Positions 26,501 through 34,831 of a DNA stretch of 64,000 bases are shown one piece after another. Source of the DNA: Massilia violaceinigra (GTDB taxonomy: Bacteria; Pseudomonadota; Gammaproteobacteria; Burkholderiales; Burkholderiaceae_D); NCBI RefSeq assembly GCF_002752675.1, contig NZ_CP024608.1:6944001-7008000 (forward strand), read 5' to 3'. A program made the position numbers and the translations under genes. How positions within the stretch are numbered: position 1 is the stretch's first letter; the number at the start of each line of letters is the position of its first letter. Under the pieces are notes generated by a model that ran no database searches, was not told where the DNA came from, and worked only from the letters and a program-made list of their open reading frames with translations.

Positions 26501-29480
26501 CGCCCTGCGCCTGCGTTGCGACGCCCACTGCCGCTGCGGCAGCGCCCTTTGTCATCGATGCCGCCACGTCGGGGGCGACGCTGGCCACCGTCGCCGCTGT
26601 TTCAGTGGCCTTACTGGTGACGAACATGCTCGTGAACGCTGTCAACAGCCCGCTCTTCGTCAGCATATTTTTTATTGCAAGCGCCATTTCGTAAGCACGG
26701 AAAGCCTTTTCGGCGCCGTGCAATACCTTGTAACCCACCGTGTTCTCCTTGAAGAACCCCTTCGCGGCGCTGGCCATGTCGCCATACGAACGCACCTGCA
26801 GTTGCGCTGACCGCTGCGCTGCGAGCGCGTTGGCGCGTTGAATCATGGCCTGGTCGCCGCCGGCATCCTTGGTCGATTTTTTCAGCTCAGCATCGATGGC
26901 AGCCTGAGCGCGCGCGTAGCCAGAAAGCGCCGTCGTCAGCCCACCAATGGCCGTGCCGACGCGGCCAAACGACTCGGCCATTCCCGCTGCGGCCGACTTG
27001 GTTACCTCGTCGATCGCAGTCATGATTTCGAGCAGATCCTTGGCCGCCGCAACGCCGCCGGCGCCCCGGTCGAGCGCGACCTTCTTGCCGGTGAGTTCCT
27101 TGATTTTTTCCAGCTTCGCAATCTGATCGTTCAGGGCGAACAGTTCGGCGTATGTGGCCGGGCCGGCGTCGAGCGCCGCCTGGGCTTTTGCAATCGCCAG
27201 GTCGACGACGGCAACTTCGGTCAGGCCGTATGCGTCGATCTGTTGCTGAAGCGCCTTGGTCTGGTCTTCTAGCGCCTTCTTTTCGCTCTTGATACGGTCG
27301 AACATTTCATCATCCGATTTCTCCGATGCCCTCGCAACGCCTTCTTTCAGTGCCAAGGACTGTGCCTGTGCGGCGATGGCGTCCTCCTGCAGCGACATCA
27401 TGGCGATCTCTGCACGTGCACCCTGAATCGAGGCTTTCGACAGCGCACTTTTCCCGGTCTTGATCTCGGCGTTCAGCTTGATCGTCATCTTCTGCGATTC
27501 GGACAGTCTGTTGTTGCCGTCCAGTTCGAGTTTGTTGGCGGCGATTTTCTCCGCGATCGACGTCATCAGATTCTGGTACGCCGTCGCTTCCGCTTTGATC
27601 GCTGCCACGTTGCCTTTGTCAGCGTACTTATCCCGAATGCGCTTGACCATCATGTCGTATTCTGCTGTTTTTCCCTTGAGGTCTTCGATCGCCTTCAGTT
27701 CGGCCCTCATTTGCTCGTCCTTGGTCGCGTACTCCTTTTTGAATGCGGCCACGCGCTCGCTGGCCGATTGGGCCGCCACAGCGGCGCCAGTCTGCTCAGC
27801 TTTCTGCATTTTCTGGGTCAGCTCCGCGATATTCGCCATCGTCTTTTCGCGTTCGCGGTCGATAGCGTTGTTGCTCATCCCCGTCTTATTAGGATCGAAC
27901 TCGCCCGTGCGCGTGTTCAGGGCATTCAAGCGCCTCGATGCGGCGCCTAGTTGCTCAGTCACCGGGATGGCCTTTTCGGCGCCGGCGGTGCTCATACCGA
28001 GATTCTTCAGGCGCAGCAGTTTTTCGTTCTTGTCGATCTGTTCGTCGAGGCCCTTGACGATGCGCGCGTGGGCATCGTCAAACGACTCAAGCGCGGTTTC
28101 GTTGGATTCCTTGGCATCCTTGCCCCACTTCGACCAAGCAAGAGCGCCTGCGCTGAGGGCGATGATGATCGCGCCAATGGGGCCGCCCACGAGTGCCAGG
28201 CCGCCGCGCAACAGGCCCATTGCACGCGTGGCCAGGGTAGCCGCGCCCGCCTGCGCGGTAATAGCAGCGGTATTGGCGATTGACGCCGTGGTGGCGCCGC
28301 CTGCGGCGACGGCCTGCGCCGCGAGTGCGACGGCATGCGCCTCGGCGGCAGCGGCAGCGCGTGCCTGCGCCGGGATCAACCCGTTCTGCGCAATAGCTAA
28401 CTGGGTCGCACCGGCTGCGCCCAGTACGGCAGCGCGCAGCTCGGTCACGCGTGCTGTCGTGAGGGCGGCGGCGCTCGCCGTGGCCTGTACGTTGGCCTGA
28501 GCTTCCGCCAGCTTTGCGGCTGCCGCGACCGCTGCCGCCTGGGTGGTTGCGACGGCGGTTTGCAGGGTGGCTGCGGCCATCGCTCGCTTGGCCGCAGCGG
28601 CCGCGTACGCATCGGTGGCCAGACCGACGATCCAGTTTGTAGCCTTGATCGCAATCATGGTCGACATGGCCCACGCCACGCCTGCGAGATTGCTGGACAG
28701 CAGACCTATCGCACCGGTGAGCCCGGCCACCGCGCCACTGGCATTGGCCTGCATGCCGACCAGTTCCATGATGTTGTTCTTGAGCACGGTGAATGCGCCG
28801 CCGATGGTTTGCACCTGGGCCGCTTCCACCCGCAGTTTCTCAAGGGCGTCGGGCAGAACGGTTGCCATGACCTTTGAAGTGATTTGCCCTTCCTCGGCCA
28901 TCTTTTTCAGGGCACCGACCGGCAGCCCCATACCGTCGGCAAGCGCCTTCATCAGCCGGGGCGCCGCCTCGTTCACAGCATTGAATTCCTCGCCCCGCAG
29001 CGTCCCGGAAGCGAACGCTTGGGCCAGTTGCAGCTGCGCCGATGCCGATTCGGTGGCAGTCGCTCCGGAGACCTTGAGGGACATGTTCACGACTTCGGTG
29101 ATGGCGGCGACCTGCTTCTGGGAGGTGCCCAGCTCACGCGTGCCGTTGGCGATCCTGGCATACAGCACACCGGTTTCCCCGAGCGCCTGCTGGGATGCTG
29201 TCGCAATCCGCTTGACGTCAGCGTACGCCGCTCCATATTCGCGCGCCGACGCTGACGCCAGGCGTAGCTGCGCCGTAAACTTTGCATACGCGTCGGACAT
29301 TTGAATGAGCTGGGACAAGCCGGCTCCAGCAGCGATACCGGCGAGTGCTGCCTTCGCCATGTCAGCAGCGCGGCTGATGCTCGTGGTGGCGTCGCCGACC
29401 ACGCGGCGCGCGCTGTCCATGTCGCGCTGCAGCCGGGCGATGTCTGCCCTCAACCGGATTTCCATATCGCCGACGATCAT
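23508..29480 (-). CDS. Tail tape measure protein
   Basis: A 1990-residue protein setting tail length. The N-terminal tape-measure domain (about 70-260) contains YARIANGTRELGTSQKQVAA and FNAVNEAAPRLMKALADGMG. Long Ala-rich coiled coils follow, then hydrophobic segments (about 430-460, and 980-1010 around MAAMAALMASLGFAVAGGGG), a second coiled block, and a Gly-rich end (FGGGLRLVGERGPELEATGP). Using the usual 0.15 nm per residue, the tail would be near 300 nm, long for a siphovirus. AAGGAAAAGC precedes ATG 29480. Confidence 0.93.
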   Translation of the reverse strand: MIVGDMEIRLRADIARLQRDMDSARRVVGDATTSISRAADMAKAALAGIAAGAGLSQLIQMSDAYAKFTAQLRLASASAREYGAAYADVKRIATASQQALGETGVLYARIANGTRELGTSQKQVAAITEVVNMSLKVSGATATESASAQLQLAQAFASGTLRGEEFNAVNEAAPRLMKALADGMGLPVGALKKMAEEGQITSKVMATVLPDALEKLRVEAAQVQTIGGAFTVLKNNIMELVGMQANASGAVAGLTGAIGLLSSNLAGVAWAMSTMIAIKATNWIVGLATDAYAAAAAKRAMAAATLQTAVATTQAAAVAAAAKLAEAQANVQATASAAALTTARVTELRAAVLGAAGATQLAIAQNGLIPAQARAAAAAEAHAVALAAQAVAAGGATTASIANTAAITAQAGAATLATRAMGLLRGGLALVGGPIGAIIIALSAGALAWSKWGKDAKESNETALESFDDAHARIVKGLDEQIDKNEKLLRLKNLGMSTAGAEKAIPVTEQLGAASRRLNALNTRTGEFDPNKTGMSNNAIDREREKTMANIAELTQKMQKAEQTGAAVAAQSASERVAAFKKEYATKDEQMRAELKAIEDLKGKTAEYDMMVKRIRDKYADKGNVAAIKAEATAYQNLMTSIAEKIAANKLELDGNNRLSESQKMTIKLNAEIKTGKSALSKASIQGARAEIAMMSLQEDAIAAQAQSLALKEGVARASEKSDDEMFDRIKSEKKALEDQTKALQQQIDAYGLTEVAVVDLAIAKAQAALDAGPATYAELFALNDQIAKLEKIKELTGKKVALDRGAGGVAAAKDLLEIMTAIDEVTKSAAAGMAESFGRVGTAIGGLTTALSGYARAQAAIDAELKKSTKDAGGDQAMIQRANALAAQRSAQLQVRSYGDMASAAKGFFKENTVGYKVLHGAEKAFRAYEMALAIKNMLTKSGLLTAFTSMFVTSKATETAATVASVAPDVAASMTKGAAAAAVGVATQAQGEPYTAWARMAAMAALMASLGFAVAGGGGSGGGQSAADAQKLQGTGSVFGDTDGKSESIARSLQMLEDHSGSLVPINRGMLAALRAIEASMKGLTNLIVRAPGVANGTNLGIQTGQLNIGKPVDGISTVMTEVTKGVFGPGLGDRIAGFVNNLWGKTKSSIVDSGIQFGGNVRDLQGGRGFDQYASVDVTKSSFFGLKKSTTNTPQTAALGGELPAQFGLIFKDVETELSEAAVVLGIGADHVTKTLDALNIDMTKISIKGLTGSALTEALNASLSKAMDEMSAAVFPDMEAFRQVGEGYTETIVRLSSNYATLDNTLSSIGMTFGATGVGSLAARENLIAMAGGIDKLSEQTNAFATNFLSDAERLAPVQKYVTDELARLGRAGIKTRDDFKAAVLGLSESGALATKAGSETYTGLMALQEAFAAVVPELEKTKTAADKLSERESLIDRRDELTMSPEKLATKSRGKVDASNWDVYDEVGKLELANKHRALEIQNMELAGDKVGALAATRADEIAGLDPLTAKIIKRRNALQDEAAAAALAATDRKIEIQIMELSGNKLGAVAAARADELVGLGALTAALIRNRNALQDQAAAADSAVAGANTALGNVKAAVERDKGFLEAEYQRKVEDLKAVADGTKEQISAINARADAVRGVLGKLNDALASTVIETTFFDRAQRRSAQELLARAAITTRGGGTADIQGLDEALATIAKPSQQLFGSFEEWARDQARTGSNIAALKANAAAEIDFAALTVDSINKAAGAAQAGGEAQLRIMADQHKAAMAAQDSIITTAQAQLDQARGQNTTLLSIADALRAFGIAVQSVKDTPAPLSVEGLFEKVLGRKGQQSGIDFWKKAYGESVDNTELADFMKAARPELDARKNGTLAEFLRTHGVPGYANGGDFGGGLRLVGERGPELEATGPARIFNADQTRSMLGGGGNADVVAELREVRRELAELRVPMEQTAVATGKSAGSTDQLAKQFNNVSAGGNVVRVKVIPA

Positions 29481-29506
29481 GCTTTTCCTTTAATTTTTGG
29501 GCAAAG

Positions 29507-29531
29507 AAAAGGCCAGCGCGAAGCTGGCCTA
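29507..29531 (-). terminator. Hairpin with T-run before tape measure gene
   Basis: GGCCAGC and GCTGGCC (29511-29517 and 29523-29529) form a 7-bp stem with a 5-base loop, followed on the minus strand by TTTTC. It overlaps the stop of the preceding gene and would limit read-through into the tape-measure gene. Confidence 0.5.
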
Positions 29532-29930
29532 TCCGTCGAGGAAACTCCTCATTTTTCGCTGATGCTCAGCGCGTCTTACCTGCTCCCCTTCCGTCGATTC
29601 GGCAAACGGCGGCTTGCAATCACGCTTTGTCGCGCGATGTGATTCTCCGAAATACTCGCGCGAAAGCTTGATAAGCGTCTCGGCCTCCCATGCGGACAGC
29701 TCGATACCGGTGTTTATCTGGCAGTAGCTGATCTCTTGATGCGTAAGCGGGGAATCGCCCATGCTGCCGCACATGGTTGGCCCCCAACTCCACAGCAGGC
29801 TGACCAGATGCTCGCCGCAGTCAAGCGGCGGCATCGCCGGCTCGAAATCGTCGCCGAACCTCACCCGCAGCACTTGCAGTCGGGACTTGCCCGGCTCCTT
29901 CGATTTGTCGCTTTCTTCCCGTTCGAGCAC
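29529..29930 (-). CDS. Putative tail assembly protein (T-like)
   Basis: A 133-residue protein in the slot of the lambda T-type chaperone between the G-like gene and tape measure. GEHLVSLLWSWGPTMCG and ISYCQINTGIELSAWEAETL are its most structured parts. The start is uncertain: GTG 29930 is used. The frame is continuous with the preceding G-like gene, separated only by that gene's TAA and 11 sense codons, so read-through rather than the usual -1 slippage would fuse the two. Confidence 0.52.
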   Translation of the reverse strand: MLEREESDKSKEPGKSRLQVLRVRFGDDFEPAMPPLDCGEHLVSLLWSWGPTMCGSMGDSPLTHQEISYCQINTGIELSAWEAETLIKLSREYFGESHRATKRDCKPPFAESTEGEQVRRAEHQRKMRSFLDG

Positions 29931-29965
29931 CGCGCCGAGCCAAGCCGAGTGCCGAACGTAGAGAC

Positions 29966-30394
29966 TTAGGCAGTCGGCGACGCCTTTGTAAAATTTGCGG
30001 TATCGCTCAGCAGCTTATCCAGTTGTGCCGGGATGAAGCACAGTTCGAGATCGGTATAGACCGCCATGTGTAGCGCCTTGTCCGTCAGCTCGTCAACCTC
30101 GACGTTTTCCAGGCGGTCCGTGCAGGCCGCCAGAAATTCGGCGGTGTCGTTGGTCTGGTCCTCGGCGGTCAAGTCCGACTTACCCTTCTTTTTGTAGCGG
30201 TCCATGTTGCGGTTCGACTGGGCGGCCTTCGCCTTCGCGTAGACCTTGGTGCCGGGGCCGAACATGTGAGCACGCATCGGCTTCGATTCATCGGGCTGGC
30301 CGTTCGGGCCGTCTGCGTACATCAGTTCGTCGTTGCCGTCGCGCAGGTGGTGAACAGCGGTAGGAACGAGTGCGTATTTTTTGAGGTTGGTCAT
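29966..30394 (-). CDS. Tail assembly chaperone (G-like)
   Basis: A 142-residue protein after the tail tube gene, where G-type chaperones lie. An acidic helical C-terminus (LENVEVDELTDKALHMAVYT) follows a basic KYKKKGKSD-like middle (DRYKKKGKSDLTAEDQT). It would coat the tape measure during tail assembly. No slippery heptamer is evident near the stop. Confidence 0.63.
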   Translation of the reverse strand: MTNLKKYALVPTAVHHLRDGNDELMYADGPNGQPDESKPMRAHMFGPGTKVYAKAKAAQSNRNMDRYKKKGKSDLTAEDQTNDTAEFLAACTDRLENVEVDELTDKALHMAVYTDLELCFIPAQLDKLLSDTANFTKASPTA

Positions 30395-30498
30395 GGTGAT
30401 TCCTTTGCGTGGGTAATAAAAATGCCCATGCCAGCGACTGCTCCCACGAAGGAGACAGGCGACAGCCGGTGCTAGTGATGGCCAGGTGGCCGTGATGG

Positions 30499-30960
30499 TT
30501 AAACGGTGACGGTATCGGTCTGGCGCAGCAGGGTCGTACTGCCCTTCAGTGCGTCATTACTCGTGCCGCCATTGCGCTTGAAGGTGCTGACCTGCGCGGT
30601 GAAATAGTTGATCCCCAAGTCCTGATCGACGAGCTTGAACGAAGGCACCGTGTAGTTTTTTGAAGCTGCTTTTGCGAGAATTTGCCCGGCGTCGTCCGGC
30701 AGCCATGCAAATTCAAATTCTGCGTTTGGCAATTTGAACGAGCCCTTCTTCTCGCGGTCCTGAGCATCGCCAACGGTGGAAAGCGTCGCCATTGAATACT
30801 CGCGCCCTTCCACGCTGCCGATGCTTGTCAGGCCGGAGAACTCGACCCAGGTGAGCAGTGCGAATGCCGCTGCGGCGCCCGCGCCCTCTGTTACGGTTGG
30901 AGCGCCGTCCGCAATGTAGAGCTTCGTCCCGGCGATAGTGTCAAAATCAATGCCTGCCAT
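30499..30960 (-). CDS. Major tail tube protein
   Basis: A 153-residue protein, MAGIDFDTIAGTKLYIADGA, with the tube-protein pattern of a small beta barrel (TWVEFSGLTSIGSVEGREYS, QDREKKGSFKLPNAEFEFAW, INYFTAQVSTFKRNGG). It forms the stacked hexamer rings of the siphovirus tail. A terminator-like hairpin just upstream and its place before the chaperones fit a highly expressed structural gene. Confidence 0.8.
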   Translation of the reverse strand: MAGIDFDTIAGTKLYIADGAPTVTEGAGAAAAFALLTWVEFSGLTSIGSVEGREYSMATLSTVGDAQDREKKGSFKLPNAEFEFAWLPDDAGQILAKAASKNYTVPSFKLVDQDLGINYFTAQVSTFKRNGGTSNDALKGSTTLLRQTDTVTV

Positions 30961-30978
30961 GATGTAGAACCTTTCAAT

Positions 30979-31019
30979 GAAAAAAGCCCGCTCGCTGGAT
31001 TGCGAAACGGGCGGGCTGA
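30979..31019 (-). terminator. Hairpin with T-run before tail tube gene
   Basis: AGCCCGC and GCGGGCT arms (30985-31017 region) with a long loop are followed on the minus strand by TTTTT. It lies between the tail-completion gene and the tail-tube gene. Confidence 0.5.
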
Positions 31020-31044
31020 TAAAACTGTGAACCTGCTGGATAGA

Positions 31045-31446
31045 TCAGATTGGCTCGATGTACGTGACCATGAAATCGCGGCTCTGCTCGAACGTCGGGA
31101 TCGCGTCGTCTCCCATGTCAGGGCCAATCAGGTCGCGCAGTACGCTGCGTACCGCGCACCCGGCGATCGGCCCCGTGTGCACGCCGGCGCCAAGCTTGGC
31201 GGCTTTGAGCACGGCCTTCTGCTGCGGATAGGACGACGCATACACGGTGACCTGAACGCGCGAGGTGACCAGGCTGTTCCCGGCGCGCGCCACCGTGTCA
31301 TGTTCGTTGCCGCCGACCTCCGTGATGCCGATCGCCGGTAACGCGCCAGCGGGGACCGTGCCGGCGACGATGCGCGCGGCGGGAACCAGGGCGAGGATGG
31401 GCTCGTGGGCGAGCAACAGCGCCCGAACGATTGCAACCGCGCTCAT
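31045..31446 (-). CDS. Tail completion/terminator protein (gp17-like)
   Basis: A 133-residue protein of the DUF3168/gp17 type by order and pattern (IVRALLLAHEPILALVPAAR, GALPAIGITEVGG, SRVQVTVYASSYPQQKAVLK). Such proteins cap the tail tube and join it to the head. It starts within the stop of the upstream small gene. Confidence 0.66.
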   Translation of the reverse strand: MSAVAIVRALLLAHEPILALVPAARIVAGTVPAGALPAIGITEVGGNEHDTVARAGNSLVTSRVQVTVYASSYPQQKAVLKAAKLGAGVHTGPIAGCAVRSVLRDLIGPDMGDDAIPTFEQSRDFMVTYIEPI

Positions 31447-31655
31447 TTCTTGCGCGATGCCTGTTTCGGTTCCGGCGCCAGCACCGATCCAGTGCGGCCC
31501 AGGGCCGGAACTGCGACACCCTGCTTGATGTGGTACTTCGCCAGGCGATCGCCACGCGGGCTGTCAACAGTGTCGTACTCGGTTCCCGCTTTCAGCTCAT
31601 GCACGGTTACGCCGTCAAGCGAGCCTTGTACGGTTTTCATCATCAGAATTTTCAT
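31443..31655 (-). CDS. Small phage protein, unknown
   Basis: A 70-residue protein (MKILMMKTVQGSLDGVTVHE) with a compact beta start and a Lys-rich tail. Similar short proteins occur among head-tail genes of HK97-like phages. It overlaps the next gene by 4 bases and lies 2 bases after the previous one, which supports it being real. Confidence 0.6.
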   Translation of the reverse strand: MKILMMKTVQGSLDGVTVHELKAGTEYDTVDSPRGDRLAKYHIKQGVAVPALGRTGSVLAPEPKQASRKK

Positions 31656-31657
31656 GA

Positions 31658-32134
31658 TTACCCTGCGTCTGGAAGGTTGATGCCTTTGGCAGTCAGCCGC
31701 GAACGGATTTCTGTGCCCACGGCGGTTGCCGCGCGCGCTGCCCTGGCGTCGAATGCCGGGCGCGCGAACGGGCGCGGCCGGGCACCAGGGTGGTCGGCGT
31801 CGGCAACGACATAACCAGCGATTCGGAGCGCCTTGGCGCCGCGTGGCGTGATCTTGTGCGCGCGAGTGCCAAACTCAACCATCTGTGCGTACCAAGCCTT
31901 CTTGTTGCCGATCTTGACCGACGCAGTTACGCGGCCGCCCTTGGCATTTGTAGTGACCCGTACACTGCGCCGCAGTGCGCCGCTGTCGACCGGTATGTTG
32001 GCCTTCACTTCTTCCTTGAACTCGTTCGCGCCAACACGCAGCGCGCCACGCATGACTTTCTTTTCAAACTTGGCCGAGAACTGCTGCAAAAATGCATCCA
32101 GCTCCCGGCCGCCGGTAATATTTTGATCAGCCAT
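31658..32134 (-). CDS. HK97 gp10-type head-tail joining protein
   Basis: A 158-residue protein with the gp10 family core ANIPVDSGALRRSVRV and AWYAQMVEFGTRAHKITPRG, ending in the usual RPAFDARAARA helix. It takes part in the head-tail connection. GGAGG lies 9 bases before ATG 32134, which decides the start over ATG 32176 and ATG 32140. It overlaps the adaptor gene by 8 bases. Confidence 0.87.
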   Translation of the reverse strand: MADQNITGGRELDAFLQQFSAKFEKKVMRGALRVGANEFKEEVKANIPVDSGALRRSVRVTTNAKGGRVTASVKIGNKKAWYAQMVEFGTRAHKITPRGAKALRIAGYVVADADHPGARPRPFARPAFDARAARAATAVGTEIRSRLTAKGINLPDAG

Positions 32135-32474
32135 TTGCATATCCCTCCAGTTGAAACTCTGTGTGAACCCGGTCATCCAACAGCGCCGGCCCAGCGATGA
32201 TCTGCATTACGCGGTCACCACGGCTGTGCAAGATGACGCGCATGTCGCCAGTGACGGTGTGGGCGCCCTGCATGCGCAGCCGGGTGCGTTGGACCGATTT
32301 ACCGAGCCCGTTTTTTGTCGTTTCCGCGCGGCTCGGCAATTCGTCCTGCACATTGGCCCAGTAGCGCACCAGCATCGGAACCCATGTTTTCGTTTCGGTG
32401 CCGTACACCGGGTCAGGCTCTCCGACAAGCTGCTCGATCGTGACCTTTTCGTCGCACTTGAAAGGAGCGGCCAT
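32127..32474 (-). CDS. Head-tail adaptor
   Basis: A 115-residue small beta-barrel protein (VTIEQLVGEPDPVYGTETKT, VPMLVRYWANVQDELPSRAE), the SPP1 gp16/HK97 gp7-type stopper closing the portal exit. Its start shares a base with the connector stop. Length and order are standard. Confidence 0.85.
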   Translation of the reverse strand: MAAPFKCDEKVTIEQLVGEPDPVYGTETKTWVPMLVRYWANVQDELPSRAETTKNGLGKSVQRTRLRMQGAHTVTGDMRVILHSRGDRVMQIIAGPALLDDRVHTEFQLEGYANG

Positions 32475-33019
32475 CAGCTGTGCACCTTCAAACAGTCGAG
32501 CCCTCGGATAAGGTGCGGTGATTCTGGCGTCCCAGCCGGCGCAAAATACTCGCGCACCTTCGCTAAGATGAAGCCCTTGAACGCCGCCGGCGTGGTGGTC
32601 TCGTCGGGTCCGTATCCGCAGATCACCGTCAGAATCACAGCCTGGGGATGCGCCCTCGTCGCCGGCCAGCTCGCGCCAGCTGCGAGCGCGACGAATCCCG
32701 GCTCGATATCACGCTCGATGACATAGGCGTCTTCGCTCAGCGTTTGCGTGGCGCCGTCGACGTCCAAGTATTCCAAGCTGACCACTTCCACCAGCGGCGA
32801 GGACGGCAGCGGAATTACCCCCGCGAAGCCTGGCGCCGTCACCGCATACGTGCGGTTAATGATCGAGCGGCCGGTGAAGTGCTCGGCCTCGGCGGTCACC
32901 GCGCGCACGCGGATTTCGATTTCCGCGTCGTGGTCGGCCCCATTGGCACGCGCGCTCGCGCTCGCATCGGCCATGGACACCGCCAGCGCGATATCAGGGG
33001 TAAGCAGTCGGATTGCCAT
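32474..33019 (-). CDS. Head-tail connector (gp6-like)
   Basis: A 181-residue protein, with an N-terminal helix (MAIRLLTPDIALAVSMADAS), VTAEAEHFTGRSIINRTYAV and the beta part VVSLEYLDVDGATQ. Its layout resembles gp6/gp15-type ring proteins below the portal, here with extra sequence. It is followed at once by the adaptor, gp10 and tail-completion genes in the usual order. Confidence 0.8.
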   Translation of the reverse strand: MAIRLLTPDIALAVSMADASASARANGADHDAEIEIRVRAVTAEAEHFTGRSIINRTYAVTAPGFAGVIPLPSSPLVEVVSLEYLDVDGATQTLSEDAYVIERDIEPGFVALAAGASWPATRAHPQAVILTVICGYGPDETTTPAAFKGFILAKVREYFAPAGTPESPHLIRGLDCLKVHS

Positions 33020-33025
33020 CGTTGG

Positions 33026-34513
33026 TCATGCAATAGAGTTCAAATACGCGGTCAGCACCGGCGCGAGGATCGTTTCGATTGCCAGGTCATTCGGATGGAT
33101 GCCGTCCGCTAAGTGGTTGTATGCCGCCGCCCAACGCTCAGGCACAGCGCCATCACCAAGGCCAGGGAACGACAAGGTGGTAACGCCCGGAATAGTGGTC
33201 AGCCACGAATTGAACTCGACCCGGTATTCTTCTTGCGCAACGGTGTTCGTGTTGTAAGGAAACAGCGGAATAAAAGCGAGGTTGTTGATGCCATTTGCGC
33301 GAGCGAATCGCACGATCTCCAACGCGCGCGCCTTGTGATCACTGAAAAGCCGCGCCAGGTTCGCCTGCAAGTACCCATCATTGACCGATGCCGGGCTGAT
33401 CACCAGCACGTCAGGGACGATGCCAGCGGCGACGAGTTCCTGCGTACGAAGCCAATACTCGGGCGCGCCTTTCGAGCTTGCCCCCATGTTCACGTAGTTG
33501 ACTGGACGGGCAGGCGTCGAGGCGTCCGCGCAACCACGGAAGCCCCAGGACGTGAACACATCGGCTACCAGCGCATCGTCTTGGGTAATCGAATCGCCAG
33601 CCACCACGACAGTCAGCGATGGCACCGCGTAGTGAAAGATCGGGAAGACCAGATGCGACTCGGCGCTGAAACCCAGGTTGTTATTGGGGTTGGTTACAGC
33701 ATCGGCACCGTAGTTGAACGACTGAATGACACGGCCGCGGTTCGCAGCGTTTGCGGTGCGCATGCTGGCTGGCATCGGACAAAATGTGTACTTCCCGCCC
33801 GTTACAGGGTCGTGATCAAGGCGCATGATCCACGCAGGCAGCGCGCCAGGCACATCGACACGCGGCACGGAAGCGAGCGGAATGATGTCTGATACCGCTA
33901 CTTGCGCCGATGTCACAGAAGCCGGAATTGTTGGCGAGGCCGCGCCAGCGAACGTCACTGCACGGAAGCCGTTGATGCTTCCCGCCGGCGCCATCTGGCC
34001 GTAAGTAACGCCCCCAATAACAGGCTTGCAACGATTCGCCGCAACATCTGTCGCAATACTTTCGGTGACACCAACAATTGCTCGCAGGCCCGTGATCGGG
34101 TTATTACACAGGTTGACGTACACCAGTTGCACGGCGAAGAAAGGCGCTTCAGCCACCGTGGTCAGGCCCCACGTCGCGCGATATGCCCCACCGTTCGCAA
34201 CCGGGCCGGCGAACGTGATGCCAGCAATCGCCGCGCCGAACCATTTGCACGCACCCTTGATGCTGCCCATCGGAAAACGGCGAGCACGCGACCCGAAGTC
34301 GAGCGACACAGCAAGGCCACCCGCGCTGCTCGAAACCAGGGCGTTTGCGCGCGGCTGCACCGGCGCGGGGGACGACGTGCGAACCCCGCCGGTGAGATCG
34401 AGCGTCGCATTCACGCCGCCAGCAAGCAACGCATTTGCGGTTGCGTCGTCCAACGTGATAATGGTTTGAGGAGGATTGCCCTTGTATGTGGAAAGTAGGC
34501 GAATGGTCTTCAT
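33026..34513 (-). CDS. SGNH/GDSL hydrolase-domain phage protein
   Basis: A 495-residue protein. The N-terminal 45 residues (TYKGNPPQTIITLDDATANA) look like a small head-associated module. The middle, about 50-320, is beta-rich and unassigned. The C-terminal 180 residues are an SGNH esterase: block I VVVAGDSITQD, a Gly in YVNMGASSKG, Asn in ISPASVNDGY, and the DGIHPND block. All four blocks are present, so it may be active, perhaps deacetylating a surface glycan. Location among head genes, not fibres, is odd and suggests a virion-bound decoration protein. It shares a base with the previous gene. Confidence 0.8.
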   Translation of the reverse strand: MKTIRLLSTYKGNPPQTIITLDDATANALLAGGVNATLDLTGGVRTSSPAPVQPRANALVSSSAGGLAVSLDFGSRARRFPMGSIKGACKWFGAAIAGITFAGPVANGGAYRATWGLTTVAEAPFFAVQLVYVNLCNNPITGLRAIVGVTESIATDVAANRCKPVIGGVTYGQMAPAGSINGFRAVTFAGAASPTIPASVTSAQVAVSDIIPLASVPRVDVPGALPAWIMRLDHDPVTGGKYTFCPMPASMRTANAANRGRVIQSFNYGADAVTNPNNNLGFSAESHLVFPIFHYAVPSLTVVVAGDSITQDDALVADVFTSWGFRGCADASTPARPVNYVNMGASSKGAPEYWLRTQELVAAGIVPDVLVISPASVNDGYLQANLARLFSDHKARALEIVRFARANGINNLAFIPLFPYNTNTVAQEEYRVEFNSWLTTIPGVTTLSFPGLGDGAVPERWAAAYNHLADGIHPNDLAIETILAPVLTAYLNSIA

Positions 34514-34776
34514 TATTTCGCCTTCGCTTTACTGGACTTGTTCGTTGGCGCGTCGATCATTTTGTTTTCGGGCGCGTCCGACATCTTTGCGCCTTCATCG
34601 GGGCGGTTGTCGGCCGCTTCGCGATCTAGCTCAGCGGGCGGCCCGGTGACTATGGCGATCAGCCCGACTGCTTGCAGTTCAGCAGCCTCCGGCCTCGTCA
34701 ACTCGAACTCTTGGCCGACGTGCGTGTTCAGGGCGCCGTGCGAAAAACTGGTGATCGCTGTGACTTTGATTTTCAT
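34513..34776 (-). CDS. Small head-associated protein
   Basis: An 87-residue protein, MKIKVTAITSFSHGALNTHV, followed by GQEFELTRPEAAELQAVGLI and a disordered charged tail (KSSKAKAK). This fold-like start is common for a short protein encoded right after the HK97-type capsid. An AGGAGG site 5 bases before ATG 34776 decides the start. A perfect 8-bp GC hairpin (34801-34820) lies between it and the capsid gene. Confidence 0.66.
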   Translation of the reverse strand: MKIKVTAITSFSHGALNTHVGQEFELTRPEAAELQAVGLIAIVTGPPAELDREAADNRPDEGAKMSDAPENKMIDAPTNKSSKAKAK

Positions 34777-34831
34777 GTCTACCTCCTGATTGTTGAGGAA
34801 GCGGCGCCTCGCGGCGCCGCCCATAACGCCG

